Below the pieces are notes generated by a model. It had not been told where the DNA came from. It did no database searches and was given only the letters and a program-made list of their open reading frames with translations. The position numbers and the translations under genes were made by a program. From NCBI GenBank assembly GCA_003024985.2, contig PXIH01S0020021.1: a DNA stretch of 13,707 bases. One strand, written 5' to 3'. The stretch is from Euperipatoides rowelli. Its lineage: Eukaryota > Onychophora > Udeonychophora > Euonychophora > Peripatopsidae. Shown one piece after another: positions 1-7,944 of this stretch; position 1 is the first letter of the stretch, and each line of letters starts with the position of its first letter.

Positions 1-350
1 TCTTCATATGTAAAGTTATTATGAGTTGGTTCTTATAAAGTGCCTCTTCCTGTCTCCGGCTTAACCATTTTTAAAACCCAGGCTACAGTGGCACATATTT
101 ACATTTTCTAGCTCAGAAGCATAAGCAAAGATCTTCATCTGTAAAGTTATTCCGAGTTGGTTCTTATAAAGTGTCTCTTCCCATCTCCAGCTTAACCATC
201 TTTAAGACCCAGGCTACAGTGGCACATATTTACAGTCTTCTAGCTCAGAAGCATAAGCAAAGATCTTCATATGTAAAGTTATTACGAGTTGGTTCTTATA
301 AAGTGCCTCTTCCTGTCTCCGGCTTAACCATTTTTAAGACCCAGGGTACA
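1..350. repeat. 131-132 bp tandem repeat, 2.7 copies
   Basis: Copies run 1-131, 132-263 and 264 to about 350. Each begins tcttcat(a/c)tgtaaagtta and ends with agctcagaagcataagcaaa. The third copy diverges after its 'gacccaggg' segment and is truncated. Copies differ at only a few positions each, so the array is young or homogenised. The array may extend past the left edge of the window, since position 1 is exactly the start of a unit by my alignment. A long plus-strand open frame (171-551) crosses copies 2 and 3 and is probably partly a by-product of the repeat. Confidence 0.9.
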
Positions 351-480
351 GCGGAATATTTTTCTTACATTCAAGATTTAATTTTCTCTTCATATATAGA
401 AACATGCCGCTTTTCACCTGAGCCCCGGAAAAAAACGTACGTACTGGCACCCAGGACTGCATCTCTTGAGATGTGGCCAT
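334..480 (-). CDS. candidate short coding exon, unidentified (weak)
   Basis: This patch is richer in G+C than its surroundings. On the minus strand an ATG at 480-478 in a fair context (gaagATGGcc) opens a 48-codon frame that begins MATSQEMQSW and ends at a stop at 334-336. Inside the frame is a good splice donor, CAG|GTGAAA, with the exon side ending at 418. If used, it gives exactly 21 codons in phase 0. An in-frame TAA lies shortly upstream of the ATG. Against this call, the plus strand is also open here (part of a frame ending at 551, containing PEPRKKTYVLAPRTASLEMW), so strand and coding status are unresolved. I do not recognise either peptide. The exon lies directly beside the 131 bp tandem array. 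Confidence 0.25.
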   Translation of the reverse strand: MATSQEMQSWVPVRTFFSGAQVKSGMFLYMKRKLNLECKKNIPLYPGS

Positions 481-594
481 CTTCTGTGCTCCTTACTGGA
501 CCGCTGCACCTCAACATATTTAAAAGCTTATTTGGTTATGGTACTGTATAATAGCATAATCTTCATATATAAGCTTGAAGAGCATATAAATCTA

Positions 595-723
595 CTATAA
601 ATAAACCAATAAATTGTTAGACAAAGCCATGAGGCATTGGTGCATAAGTATCGGTGCTTTTGGAGACGGTTCTAATAATGTTCTATTGTTAAAGCTTATA
701 CGTTGTAGAGATTGCCGGGGGCC
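595..723 (-). CDS. candidate terminal exon or decayed ORF, unidentified (weak)
   Basis: Reading the minus strand, an acceptor-like catatttag precedes GGC CCC CGG at 723. A 42-codon frame follows to a TAG at 597-595. It starts GPRQSLQRIS, contains EPSPKAPILMHQC and ends LLVYL. An in-frame TAG overlaps the proposed acceptor, as expected if the upstream part is intron. Composition is more balanced than in the flanks. No family is recognised, and other frames across part of the segment are also fairly open. The motif could belong to a decayed mobile element instead: the adjoining plus-strand text (710-790) has a non-random, GC-richer look. Treat it as a candidate only. Confidence 0.2.
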   Translation of the reverse strand, partial: GPRQSLQRISFNNRTLLEPSPKAPILMHQCLMALSNNLLVYL

Positions 724-1036
724 CTAAATATGTAGCAACTAGATACTGCTATCTAAACCATTAGTAGGGTGTTGATTTGGCCCAATACACTATAGAACGC
801 GTGACTACGTAATAGTTGTCAACAAAACCTTCGTAACAATCCCACAACCCATTGATTTGAGAATAATTTAGATACAACCCATTTATACCCAAAATCCCCC
901 AAAAAATCTAAAGATTACAATTCAATCAACACTGTCAGCCAAAATATAATCCCAATAATAAAGGTGTTTTATGCTAAATAAAGACCTATTTAATGACTTT
1001 CCACAAGTTGTATGCCACTCAAAATGTCTAAATTAC
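724..1036. other. A+T-rich stretch, no gene seen
   Basis: No convincing frame or splice pair was found. The phrase acaaccc(a)tt recurs loosely at about 845 and 874. Confidence 0.5.
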
Positions 1037-1126
1037 CTGGTGACATACTCCTGTAAGTGTAAAAGTATCCTGTGGTGCCAGCATATAGACTCCATCCAAA
1101 CACATATAGAGTTTAAATAAATCTAT
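1037..1126 (-). CDS. candidate internal exon, unidentified (weak)
   Basis: On the minus strand a strong-looking donor CACCAG|GTAATT ends a 30-codon frame. The frame reads from about 1126 and contains YMCLDGVYMLAPQDTF, ending GVCHQ. The frame is in phase 0 at the donor, as are the better exon candidates further upstream on the same strand. The acceptor side is poor (aataaatag with no pyrimidine tract). The two other minus frames and one plus frame are also open across the core, and a good plus-strand donor (CCT|GTAAGT) sits at about 1052, so the coding strand is not secure. No domain is recognised. Confidence 0.2.
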
Positions 1127-2337
1127 TTATTCAATGTAAAGTCAAAACAAGAAACAATAAAATGCACCAATGACAATATAAAAATAAATACTACACTGGG
1201 TAGTCCTAATAGAACACCAACAATATTTTAGATTGACCAAAAATGGCAATCCAAAAAAACAACAAAAAAGGTTTGAGGTGTTAATCTCAACCAAAAAAAA
1301 AATATGATGGACCTGAGGTAGGTTCAGTTGGTACTCTAAGCGATGCAACAGCTTATACAGAGTGGCAAATAATTTTTGGTATAAAAATAATCAAAATTAG
1401 TAATCCTTAATATAAGAAAACTGCTAGGGCCAATGTCACATGTAGGTCACTAAGTCCTAATATAGATTATATCAAGTAGGTTGATGAAGTGGATTAGCAT
1501 TAACCAAATTTTTTTTTTGATCTGAACCAACTTTGTTACAAGAATCTATTTCCCCTTTTACCATTTTTTTTTTATTAGCGTGAAATGTATAAACATATAG
1601 AGAAAGGGATATTAATTTAAATTGATATACGACACGCCCAAGACAAGTATAGTCCCCACTACACAATTCCTCTAAAGTAACACTCAATAGAACTATCGTT
1701 CATTTAGATTTAAATTATTGACATGTGGTCATAATGACCGAGTCTAAATTGACATAGAAAATAAAATATAATCAGGGCATCCAAAACAATAGTAACTCAT
1801 GTAGACTAAAAGTTTTACTGAATTGAAGGAGCTAACTGTAATTAAGTTAAAGTAAAAAAAAAAAAAAAAAAAAAAAATTTTTTTCTTTTTTAAACAATGT
1901 ACAAATTGTACAACCAAATGTTTATATGTCGATAAGGTGCTTAAGAAATAAAAAAAAAAATATGATAGATATGCATACCCATGAAATGATCAACACTGTA
2001 AATGGTACCAATTATGTTATATACTAATAAAGTTATAGTTACCTGGCCAGGGGGTTTTCAACTATACCAATATTCCGATGGCACATAAACAACAACCACA
2101 TGTACACCTATGATCCTTAGGCACACTGGTAGATCGATCCATAGTATGATAATAAAAATAAGACGTTGCAATTAACACAGGTGTAGTGTAGTTTGGTCAA
2201 CAAATCAGATCCATGCAGCCTACTAATAATCCTCCAATAAAAGGGAAAAAAATCGATGGTGATCGTATCTGAACACATGTAATACAAAAAAAAACTGCTG
2301 CTCCACTGCTGATTTAGCACTAGTACTAAGACAGGAG
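1127..2337. other. A+T-rich region with homopolymer tracts; no supported gene
   Basis: It contains an A24 run (1854-1877) followed by T7-C-T6 (1878-1891), plus several shorter A and T runs. A donor-like CCAG|GTAACT on the minus strand ends a 21-codon open stretch at 2043-2107 (VYMWLLFMCHRNIGIVENPL), but its acceptor is weak and its phase does not suit the neighbouring candidates. Open frames at 1142-1348 and 1472-1687 on the minus strand are low-complexity and look like chance. Confidence 0.5.
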
Positions 2338-2414
2338 GGATGGCAGTCCCATGTATTATCGAATGGCAGTCCCATGTCGTATTATCGGATGGCAGTCCCA
2401 TGTCGCATTATCGG
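2338..2414. repeat. short tandem repeat, about 3 copies of a 23-26 bp unit
   Basis: The core ggatggcagtcccatg recurs starting at 2338, 2361 and 2387, each followed by t(cg)(t/c)attatcg. The first unit lacks 3 bases relative to the others. It lies inside a 94-codon minus-strand frame (2117-2401), which is probably spurious. Confidence 0.85.
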
Positions 2415-2813
2415 TAGTTAGGTTAACTGTACTTGCTGATTTACAGTATGTTGCACACAAAGCAGATTAGGACTCGCATTGATTATCCACAGGATTGAGG
2501 TTTATCTTAAAACAAAAAAATCCTATTGAATCCAGAACATTTTGGCCAAACGACTTATTGCCACAGGCTATAAAATGTTGAAAAATGAACATCACCTTAT
2601 TGATAACAATAACACCTTAAGATCTAAAGCCCTACTAAATGTCAACTGCGTAACACATCAATTTTTTTTTTGAGGTGCTGCGCATCTTTTACCACTCATT
2701 GGCATTAGTATAATGTACCTTAGATATTTATTGTGTGTGTTTTCGTCTACAGTGATTTGACAGCAACTATCGAGTCCAGCTCCAATTAAATGTCATAAAA
2801 GTATAGCCATTAC
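2415..2813. other. A+T-rich stretch, no gene seen
   Basis: No frame with splice support was found. If the exon at 2814-2903 is real, this is the start of the following intron. Confidence 0.45.
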
Positions 2814-2903
2814 CTTGTATCTTGTTCCTGACCAAAGCTTTATCATTGCGCCGGCGCCATATTGTCCGATAGCAACTTTTGAGTAAAGTACATACAGTAA
2901 TTC
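2814..2903 (-). CDS. candidate internal exon of an unidentified multi-exon gene
   Basis: On the minus strand the acceptor aaaaaccag precedes GAA at 2903 and the donor ACAAG|GTAATG follows 2814. The exon is exactly 90 bp, or 30 codons, phase 0 at both ends. It reads ELLYVLYSKVAIGQ, then YGAGAMIKLW, then SGTRYK. The segment is clearly richer in G+C and CpG than the flanks and contains the 10 bp palindrome GCGCCGGCGC (2848-2857). A second minus frame is also open, so the reading frame is not certain, and the pyrimidine tract is weak. No protein family is recognised. It lies about 370 bp downstream of the candidate exon at 3272-3359 on the same strand, which suggests the same gene. Confidence 0.4.
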
Positions 2904-3271
2904 CTGGTTTTTAGAACAGATTTCTTTAGGCATAAACTATTTTGTTTTACGCAGCATAGAATTAGACACTATTAAGTGATAGTTGCAAATGAAACAAATG
3001 GGAATATCCTGAATATTTCCCTAATCAAGTAGGCTACTTACGACACACACAGCCATGTGCTGCACAACCCATTTGCGCCTTCTTTTTTTTTTTTCAAGAA
3101 CGCAATTTCGTAAAAGAAAATTATCAAGTTACATAAAGCAACTTCAGTCAACAACAATAATGCAATATGTTATATTATCACACTCACGCTAATTTTTTTA
3201 TAAAGCAAAAATCTTAATAAACAAATAAATCATAATTAGTAATAATGAAGCAAACAATAATGATAACACAC
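2904..3271. other. probable short intron of the minus-strand gene
   Basis: It is A+T-rich with a T12 run near 3083. A consensus-like minus-strand donor (GTAAGT) sits at 3041-3036 after a CA/TG-rich stretch, with no convincing exon attached. Confidence 0.35.
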
Positions 3272-3359
3272 TCTGTTTCAGCAAACGGTACAAAGGTATC
3301 AACAGGTAGACGTCGGCCACCTCATTGACTAAATCCATGATTTTTATAGAGCCCATATG
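3272..3359 (-). CDS. candidate internal exon of an unidentified multi-exon gene
   Basis: The minus-strand acceptor here is one of the best in the window: a long pyrimidine-rich run (rc of 3361-3390) ends ttttgtacag directly before CAT at 3359. The frame starts HMGSIKIMDLVNEV and continues ADVYLLIPLYRLLKQ. The other two minus frames close at once. After about 3275 the sequence becomes very A+T-rich and translates to hydrophobic filler up to a stop near 3196, so the exon probably ends near 3272. No consensus donor is present: CAGA|GTGTGT (end 3272) or the earlier GAG|GTGGCC are the options, so the 3' end is uncertain. The entry phase is 0, matching the exit phase of the candidate exon at 6993-7025. 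The function is not recognised. It resembles a helical, leucine-rich segment. Confidence 0.45.
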
Positions 3360-3945
3360 CTGTACAAAAGGATGAAATTCAGAAAAAAAATGTAAAGGAG
3401 ACAGGTAATTTAGATGAAGAATTAGGTCCCCAAATAATGCCGTACAATTTGGTCAAAAATGCAAAGGCATATGATAGAATAAAACCCAATAATTTTAATA
3501 AGTAAAACAATTGAATTTCAAGACTCAAATTCCCGAAATTCTAAAATCTTGAATTAACGAAATATTATTCATTCAACAAAATAATACCTATACATTAATT
3601 AATAAAGGCACTTATTAGGGAAAACAAGATAGCAATTATTGAATATTGAGTTAGGATAGCCTATGGAGATTCATATTAAACTTACAATAATAATAATTTA
3701 TTTCACTAGGAAGTAGGGCAAGGGAAACAAACAATGCATTGTTAGCTGCATTTGTGATATGAGCACCAAGCCCACAATCAGACTAAGCAAGGTGCAAAAT
3801 AGCACGTTTCAATATAACGTTTAAAATATTTATGAATTTTTAGTGTGTTGGATGAATTACAATCCTTTAATTTTCTTGCGAGAGTTAATGAAGTTTAATT
3901 AAGTTTGAATGAAAGACAATTTGGTGAAGAAGGTATACTGCATAG
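3360..3945. other. A+T-rich stretch, probably intron; no gene seen
   Basis: Apart from the pyrimidine tract (minus strand) of the neighbouring acceptor, I see no coding frame, repeat or RNA. Confidence 0.4.
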
Positions 3946-4680
3946 CTAAATAAAGAAAATATTTTTGCAAATTTGAGGCATTATTCGTTGTTTGTGGAGG
4001 ATAAAGGAAATATTTTCATCATTGTGGACAGTAATGTATAAAACCCAACGGTGTTACTTAAACCAATTAGTAGATATTTTGGACGGTTTGGGTATTGTAA
4101 ATTAAATGAATATAATAGAATGGATAATCCTGGTTATCATTTTATTGAAATGGGAACGCAAGCTACTATGCAGTTATTAGTGAAGGAATTAACTCGGTTT
4201 GGAGAATATCATGTCATATTTGCGAACACACTTTCGTTAAATATTTTAGATTTGACAATTATGTGGATGCCTGCAAAGATAGTGCTCAAGGAAATTACTG
4301 AAATTTTGCAGTTGTATGGTATCGTGTTAATGGTAAAGCCGACACAGATTAAAATTAATATCAGAACTATTAGCTCTACCCCGGTATGTTTGACCTTCGC
4401 ATTAAAGAATAATTTGACAGAAGAGGATTTGCCTTATAAGATAAAGTCAACAACTGGATTATTTGGATGTGTGCAGTCTAGATTAAGGAAAAATATTTGT
4501 TTCCAATGCAAGGCAGCTACTCACTCAATCAGCAATTGTGAATATGTATGGTGTTGCAGATGTAAATCTTACATGAAGAGACCGCATATCTGTCAGTTAA
4601 ATTATAAGAATGCCTTAATGGGGAAACCATTTCGGGAGTCTGGAGAGGAGCAGATGAATTTGTGGTTTTCCTCTTCTTTC
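3946..4680 (+). pseudogene. decayed LINE ORF1-like (gag-like) gene with CCHC zinc knuckle
   Basis: An uninterrupted frame runs from 4051 into 4797. The same frame continues upstream to 3946 across a single in-frame TAA at 4039-4041, with protein-like sequence (LRHYSLFVEDKGNIFIIVDS) before that stop. The first in-frame ATG after it is at 4120. Counting from 4051, residues 60-115 look like an RRM-like segment (TIMWMPAKIVLKEITEILQL followed by YGIVLMVK). They are followed by a canonical zinc knuckle C-x2-C-x4-H-x4-C at residues 150, 153, 158 and 163 (4498-4539), then a second Cys/His cluster (C168, C171, H179, C181; spacing x2, x7, x1). This order is typical of nucleic-acid-binding ORF1 proteins of non-LTR retrotransposons. 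Homologous-looking sequence ends near 4665. The remaining open frame (PPPP and beyond) comes from a C12 run and an inverted neighbouring element. The TAA and the lack of a downstream ORF2 in this orientation mark it as a dead copy. Confidence 0.65.
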
Positions 4681-4691
4681 CCCCCCCCCCC
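4680..4691. repeat. C12 homopolymer at the junction of two mobile-element fragments
   Basis: Twelve consecutive C bases separate the ORF1-like gene (+) from the reverse-transcriptase fragment (-). Shorter C runs occur at 6159-6169 (11) and 6838-6845 (8). Confidence 0.9.
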
Positions 4692-5130
4692 TTTCTATCC
4701 ATCCCTCGACTACTGTTACTTATCCAATTCCTGCATATCCTCTCAAGAGTCAGAATATTTCCATTTCCTCTTCCTTACTTCATCCAAATGTTTATAACCA
4801 TGTTCCCATCTTCTCCACACTTCCTTACTTCTGATCAAATCTGTCCATTTTGTTTTCAATATTCTTCTTGCACACCAATTTCACATCCATCAATGATGGT
4901 TTTTGTCTTCCCTATATTGATTTTCATGTTATATTGTGCTATTATTAAGCTTTAGCAACAATCTTGCTAATTCTGCCTTACTTGCTATGAGAATGGCAAT
5001 ATCTTCAGCATGACATTATATTCAACATATTTTCTCAGATTTTTATCCCGTCAATATTAGTTAGTGCTTCATCTATGATTTCTTCACATGTTGAAAACTG
5101 AAGAAGAACACAAATATCTTTGCTATAGTG
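4692..5130 (-). pseudogene. broken reverse-transcriptase fragment of a non-LTR retrotransposon (RTE-like)
   Basis: Reading the minus strand from 5121 down, the translation gives pieces in the order expected for a LINE ORF2. First, a CVL.. segment is followed by EEIIDEALTNIDGIKI (equivalent of the SEEI..AL..GIKI region). After a TGA and a frameshift comes HAEDIAILIASKAELARLLL, at the place of the [FY]ADD catalytic motif. After another shift comes KINIGKTKT, and then, with an apparent internal deletion, WTDLIRSKEVWRR and VRKRKWKY, which resemble the region before the GHxxR block. The ADD core reads AED here, and at least three stops and two or more frameshifts are present, so it is inactive. 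The order and spacing support RTE or a related clade, but clade assignment from memory is uncertain. It is inverted relative to the ORF1-like gene and separated from it by a C12 run (4680-4691). Confidence 0.7.
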
Positions 5131-5382
5131 CGCAATTCCATCTCTAGCTGATGCGGTACTTTGTTGGCTCGGGATCCATATTGATCATGACATGATGTTT
5201 GATGGTTATAACTCTAAATTTAGACACATCACTACTATTCTGTGCATCCAACATTTATGAATAAATAATTTTTGTAATTAGGAAAGCTTGCAACCACATG
5301 TAAATATGAAGATTGTTTCATAACAATCAGATAATTGCTATCATCCCAAATGCAAACATAATGACTATGATTGGATACATGG

Positions 5383-5390
5383 CATCATAG
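5383..5390. repeat. left target-site duplication of the hAT element
   Basis: CATCATAG, identical to 6196-6203. Confidence 0.9.
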
Positions 5391-6195
5391 CAGGGCCGTA
5401 GCCAGGGGTACGGAGGTGGGGTTTGAATCCCCTCCCTCCACCCCAAAATATTTTGTACAATGCAAAATATCACGGAAGTATAAACAATACTTATGTGTAT
5501 GAAAATAGAAAATGTATACAGTAATGATGAATAGTGAGAAGAGAATAAATAAATAAATAACATGCGGATTGCAGAATAAAATTTGTGTAGCCTAATGTTG
5601 CCGTGCCGCAGGCATTGTGGATAATGATTGCTGAATAGGTAGATGAAAAGGAATTCCGCTTTGAGCGTGAGCCGCGAGGTGCTTACATTAAATTAGTATC
5701 AGTGTTCTGTACTCTGTAGCCTTTTCAGTATTGCTGTTGTTTTGAGATTATGTTTTATGTTGCAAAATGTTGTGTTCTTATTTACGTTACCCTTGTCCTT
5801 CTTTCCTATACTGTACTTTCAGCCTTGGATTTTTCTAACAGAAAAGTTAAAAATCCAATATAAATTAGGCCTATAACTGCTAGTAACATTTTTTTCTGTT
5901 TGGGCCTACCGTACATTTTNACCTTTGAGATAATGGTTTGCCAAATCTTACCTGTTTTATCTTGCCTGGAATACTATATTTAAATCTGTGAATTTTCTCA
6001 AACTAACTAAACCTTTATTTATGTTAATTTTGTATAACCTTAAACCTATTTGTTCTATGTGGGAACGGCTGAACTTTAGGGATGTATCACTACCCACCAC
6101 CGTTCGGTCACTCACTATAAATAGTACTATTTTTATTATTATATATGTATATCAATAACCCCCCCCCCCAAATAAAACGTCTGGCTACGGCCTTA
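5391..6195. mobile_element. non-autonomous hAT-type DNA transposon, 805 bp
   Basis: The left end CAGGGCCGTAGCCAG (5391-5405) and the right end, read as reverse complement, TAAGGCCGTAGCCAG (6195-6181) match at 13 of 15 positions. They are flanked by an exact 8 bp direct repeat CATCATAG at 5383-5390 and 6196-6203. Short inverted termini starting CAGGG and an 8 bp target-site duplication are hallmarks of the hAT superfamily. No transposase frame is present, so any movement would have needed an enzyme in trans. Near the left end are a G+C-rich imperfect inverted segment (5412-5432) and a perfect 8 bp stem with a 7 nt loop (ATATTTTG/CAAAATAT, 5448-5470). The interior is A+T-rich with an AATA microsatellite near 5543-5561, an N at 5920 and a C11 run (6159-6169) just inside the right end. 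Terminal identity and the perfect duplication suggest a moderately recent insertion. Confidence 0.87.
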
Positions 6196-6203
6196 CATCA
6201 TAG
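6196..6203. repeat. right target-site duplication of the hAT element
   Basis: CATCATAG, identical to 5383-5390. Confidence 0.9.
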
Positions 6204-6992
6204 ATTCAGACATCTGGGTACAGAAGTATCAAATGATGGAGGTTGAAACATGCAAATACACCCCCAGTAAAAACATATATGACTTGTAACACAAAGATTA
6301 GACTTATTGAACCTCATTATATCTTTTTGTTACCAATTGAACAGTAAACCATAGATAAATATTGCTATGAAAAATGAACTTTCTGCCTAGAAGACCAATG
6401 AAATTAAAACTTGACACAAATTAATTTAGAATCATTGAAATTGAGAACTGCTGCATCAGAAAAAAATAAATAGCTGTATCAGAGATTATTGAACAAAGTA
6501 AATATTTTAAATAAATTCTTACTTTAAAAAAAATAAATAAAATACAATTAAAACTATAAATTGTTTTTTTTAATATTCAATAAGTAAAACTTTTATAGTA
6601 CAATTAGTATAAACGTTATTTAAAAAAAAAATATAAAACAATTATAATTACAAAATTCGTAATACGATATGCAGTATAGACATACACAAATATTTACATT
6701 TAGAATAAATATGAAACAAATTCCTTGTTACACAGTTCATATAAAACATACTTAATATTAATAAGTTTCTGTAAAATTAAAATTAATTTTTAAATGCTGC
6801 CAATATGAATCTAGAAAAAATATTTTACATCAGTCCTCCCCCCCCATCCCCATCAACAAATTATGCCATCTTCCAGCTTGTGTCAAGGTATAATATAATA
6901 TTTACATGTCAACATTTCCAAAGTTATTAAATTAATCAAGGTTTTTAAAAACCAGAGAATTTGAGATTAATAAATAATTCAAGAAAACTTAC
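6204..6992. other. very A+T-rich stretch, probably intron
   Basis: Mostly poly-A/T-like sequence. One G+C-richer island at 6833-6886 on the plus strand (acatcag before it, CAAG|GTATAA after it) could be read as an 18-codon exon, but the C8 run and equally open minus frames make that unsafe. Confidence 0.4.
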
Positions 6993-7025
6993 ATTCAATA
7001 GTTCTTTTCCTTGAAAGTCAATAGA
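6993..7025 (-). CDS. candidate small internal exon (33 bp) of an unidentified gene
   Basis: On the minus strand TTGAAT|GTAAGT is a strong donor. It closes an open stretch that reads SIDFQGKELLN when spliced after ggtcctaggcag. The alternative acceptor four bases earlier (ctag) would add GCAG and change the entry phase. The 33 bp version is phase 0 at both ends, which fits the phase-0 exit of the candidate exon at 8331-8416 and the phase-0 entry of the one at 3272-3359. The joined peptide would read ...FVIKLL-SIDFQGKELLN-HMGS.... An in-frame TGA lies 12 bases upstream of the shorter exon, consistent with intron. The exon is short and the protein is not recognised. Confidence 0.4.
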
Positions 7026-7595
7026 CTGCCTAGGACCGTTTCACAGCACAAACAAGTAACCCTCGGTGTAAACCCTAATTAAATCAGTGACCATAAAATT
7101 TACAGAAGATAAAAATAAACAGAGATCAATCTGTTATTTTATTTTACCTGTAAAAACCAATATTAAATTAAAATATTCATTAACAGGAGCCAAGTATGAG
7201 AGGTTTTAATTCATTTTCTCTTCTATTTCCCCTTCTTGCAAATATGTTTATGTCATTGACTTAATTTCTTTTTAAACACCAAGATGTCAACAAATTTTAA
7301 AATCCAGAATTAAGATGTAATAGAAATTCAATATTTTGGAACTTTACAGAATTTTAGTAATCAAAAAAAAAATATTTTTTTAAACATTTTATCATTATAA
7401 AACTTGTGTGATGACAATCATTTGTAGAATATTTCCATTTATTTTTTTTAATTTTTTTGGTTTTTAGATTATTACAATATATGTAATAATTAATATTAGT
7501 TTTCAAAATAAATATTTATTAATACTTTTTTTCTGCAACTTTTTTAAATATGTAGTATTTTCAACCATTTATCATATAGAATGCAAAATATATTC

Positions 7596-7619
7596 AATGA
7601 CATCACCAGTGATGTCATT
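7596..7619. repeat. inverted repeat, 11 bp arms with a 2 bp centre
   Basis: The sequence is AATGACATCAC-CA-GTGATGTCATT. Each arm contains TGACATCA, close to the CRE/AP-1 type core TGACGTCA bound by bZIP factors. It could be a binding site pair, a cruciform-prone site, or the relic of a small element. Confidence 0.6.
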
Positions 7620-7932
7620 AATTGTTTTTAACTATATTTGACCCAACTATTTATAAATAGCAGCCGATTCATTTAAGTACATCAGAGTTTCTCGATTTGA
7701 GTTGGTTTGATGTTCTTAAAATATGCAACTACAATCGAAAACACTGAAATCGAGCGTTAAATTTCTATAGTAACACATTGAAATGTAAGAGACAAGTTCC
7801 TGTGGCGCTACATGCACAATCTTTTTTTATTTAATCTTATATCTTAATTTGAATATCGTGTTCTGAAGCCGATAACAGCGCCATCTAACGAGCCTATTTG
7901 AAACTTTTTTTTTCTTCTACGGGCTTAAAAGA

Positions 7933-7944
7933 TTGGCGCGGGAA
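7933..7944. promoter_or_regulatory. E2F-like site
   Basis: TTGGCGCGGGAA matches the E2F/DP core well (TTCCCGCGCCAA on the other strand). It lies in a G+C-richer island about 100 bp before a TATAAAAG (8045-8052) on the plus strand, but no gene start follows. A single motif match is weak evidence of function. Confidence 0.25.

Noticed and set aside
171-551. 126-codon plus-strand open frame as a gene
   Set aside because: Its first half is two copies of the 131 bp repeat, and the second half is also open on the minus strand. No start context or domain favours it.
2117-2401. 94-codon minus-strand frame
   Set aside because: It starts inside the 23-26 bp tandem repeat and then becomes hydrophobic low-complexity filler. 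There is no domain or splice support.
3042-3059. 18 bp minus-strand microexon before a GTAAGT donor
   Set aside because: It consists largely of a GT repeat and needs an acceptor with no pyrimidine tract.
4662-4955. 97-codon plus-strand frame
   Set aside because: It is antisense to the reverse-transcriptase fragment and starts at the C12 tract.
5415-5432. tRNA-like B box (GGTTTGAATCC) suggesting a tRNA-derived SINE
   Set aside because: The T-arm-like stem is short, no acceptable A box lies at the right distance, and the hAT termini explain the region better.
5327-5563. 78-codon minus-strand frame
   Set aside because: It crosses the left border and target duplication of the hAT element, so it cannot be an ancestral gene.
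6833-6886. 18-codon plus-strand exon between acatcag and CAAG|GTATAA
   Set aside because: It includes a C8 run, is too short, and the minus strand is equally open. There is no neighbouring plus-strand exon.
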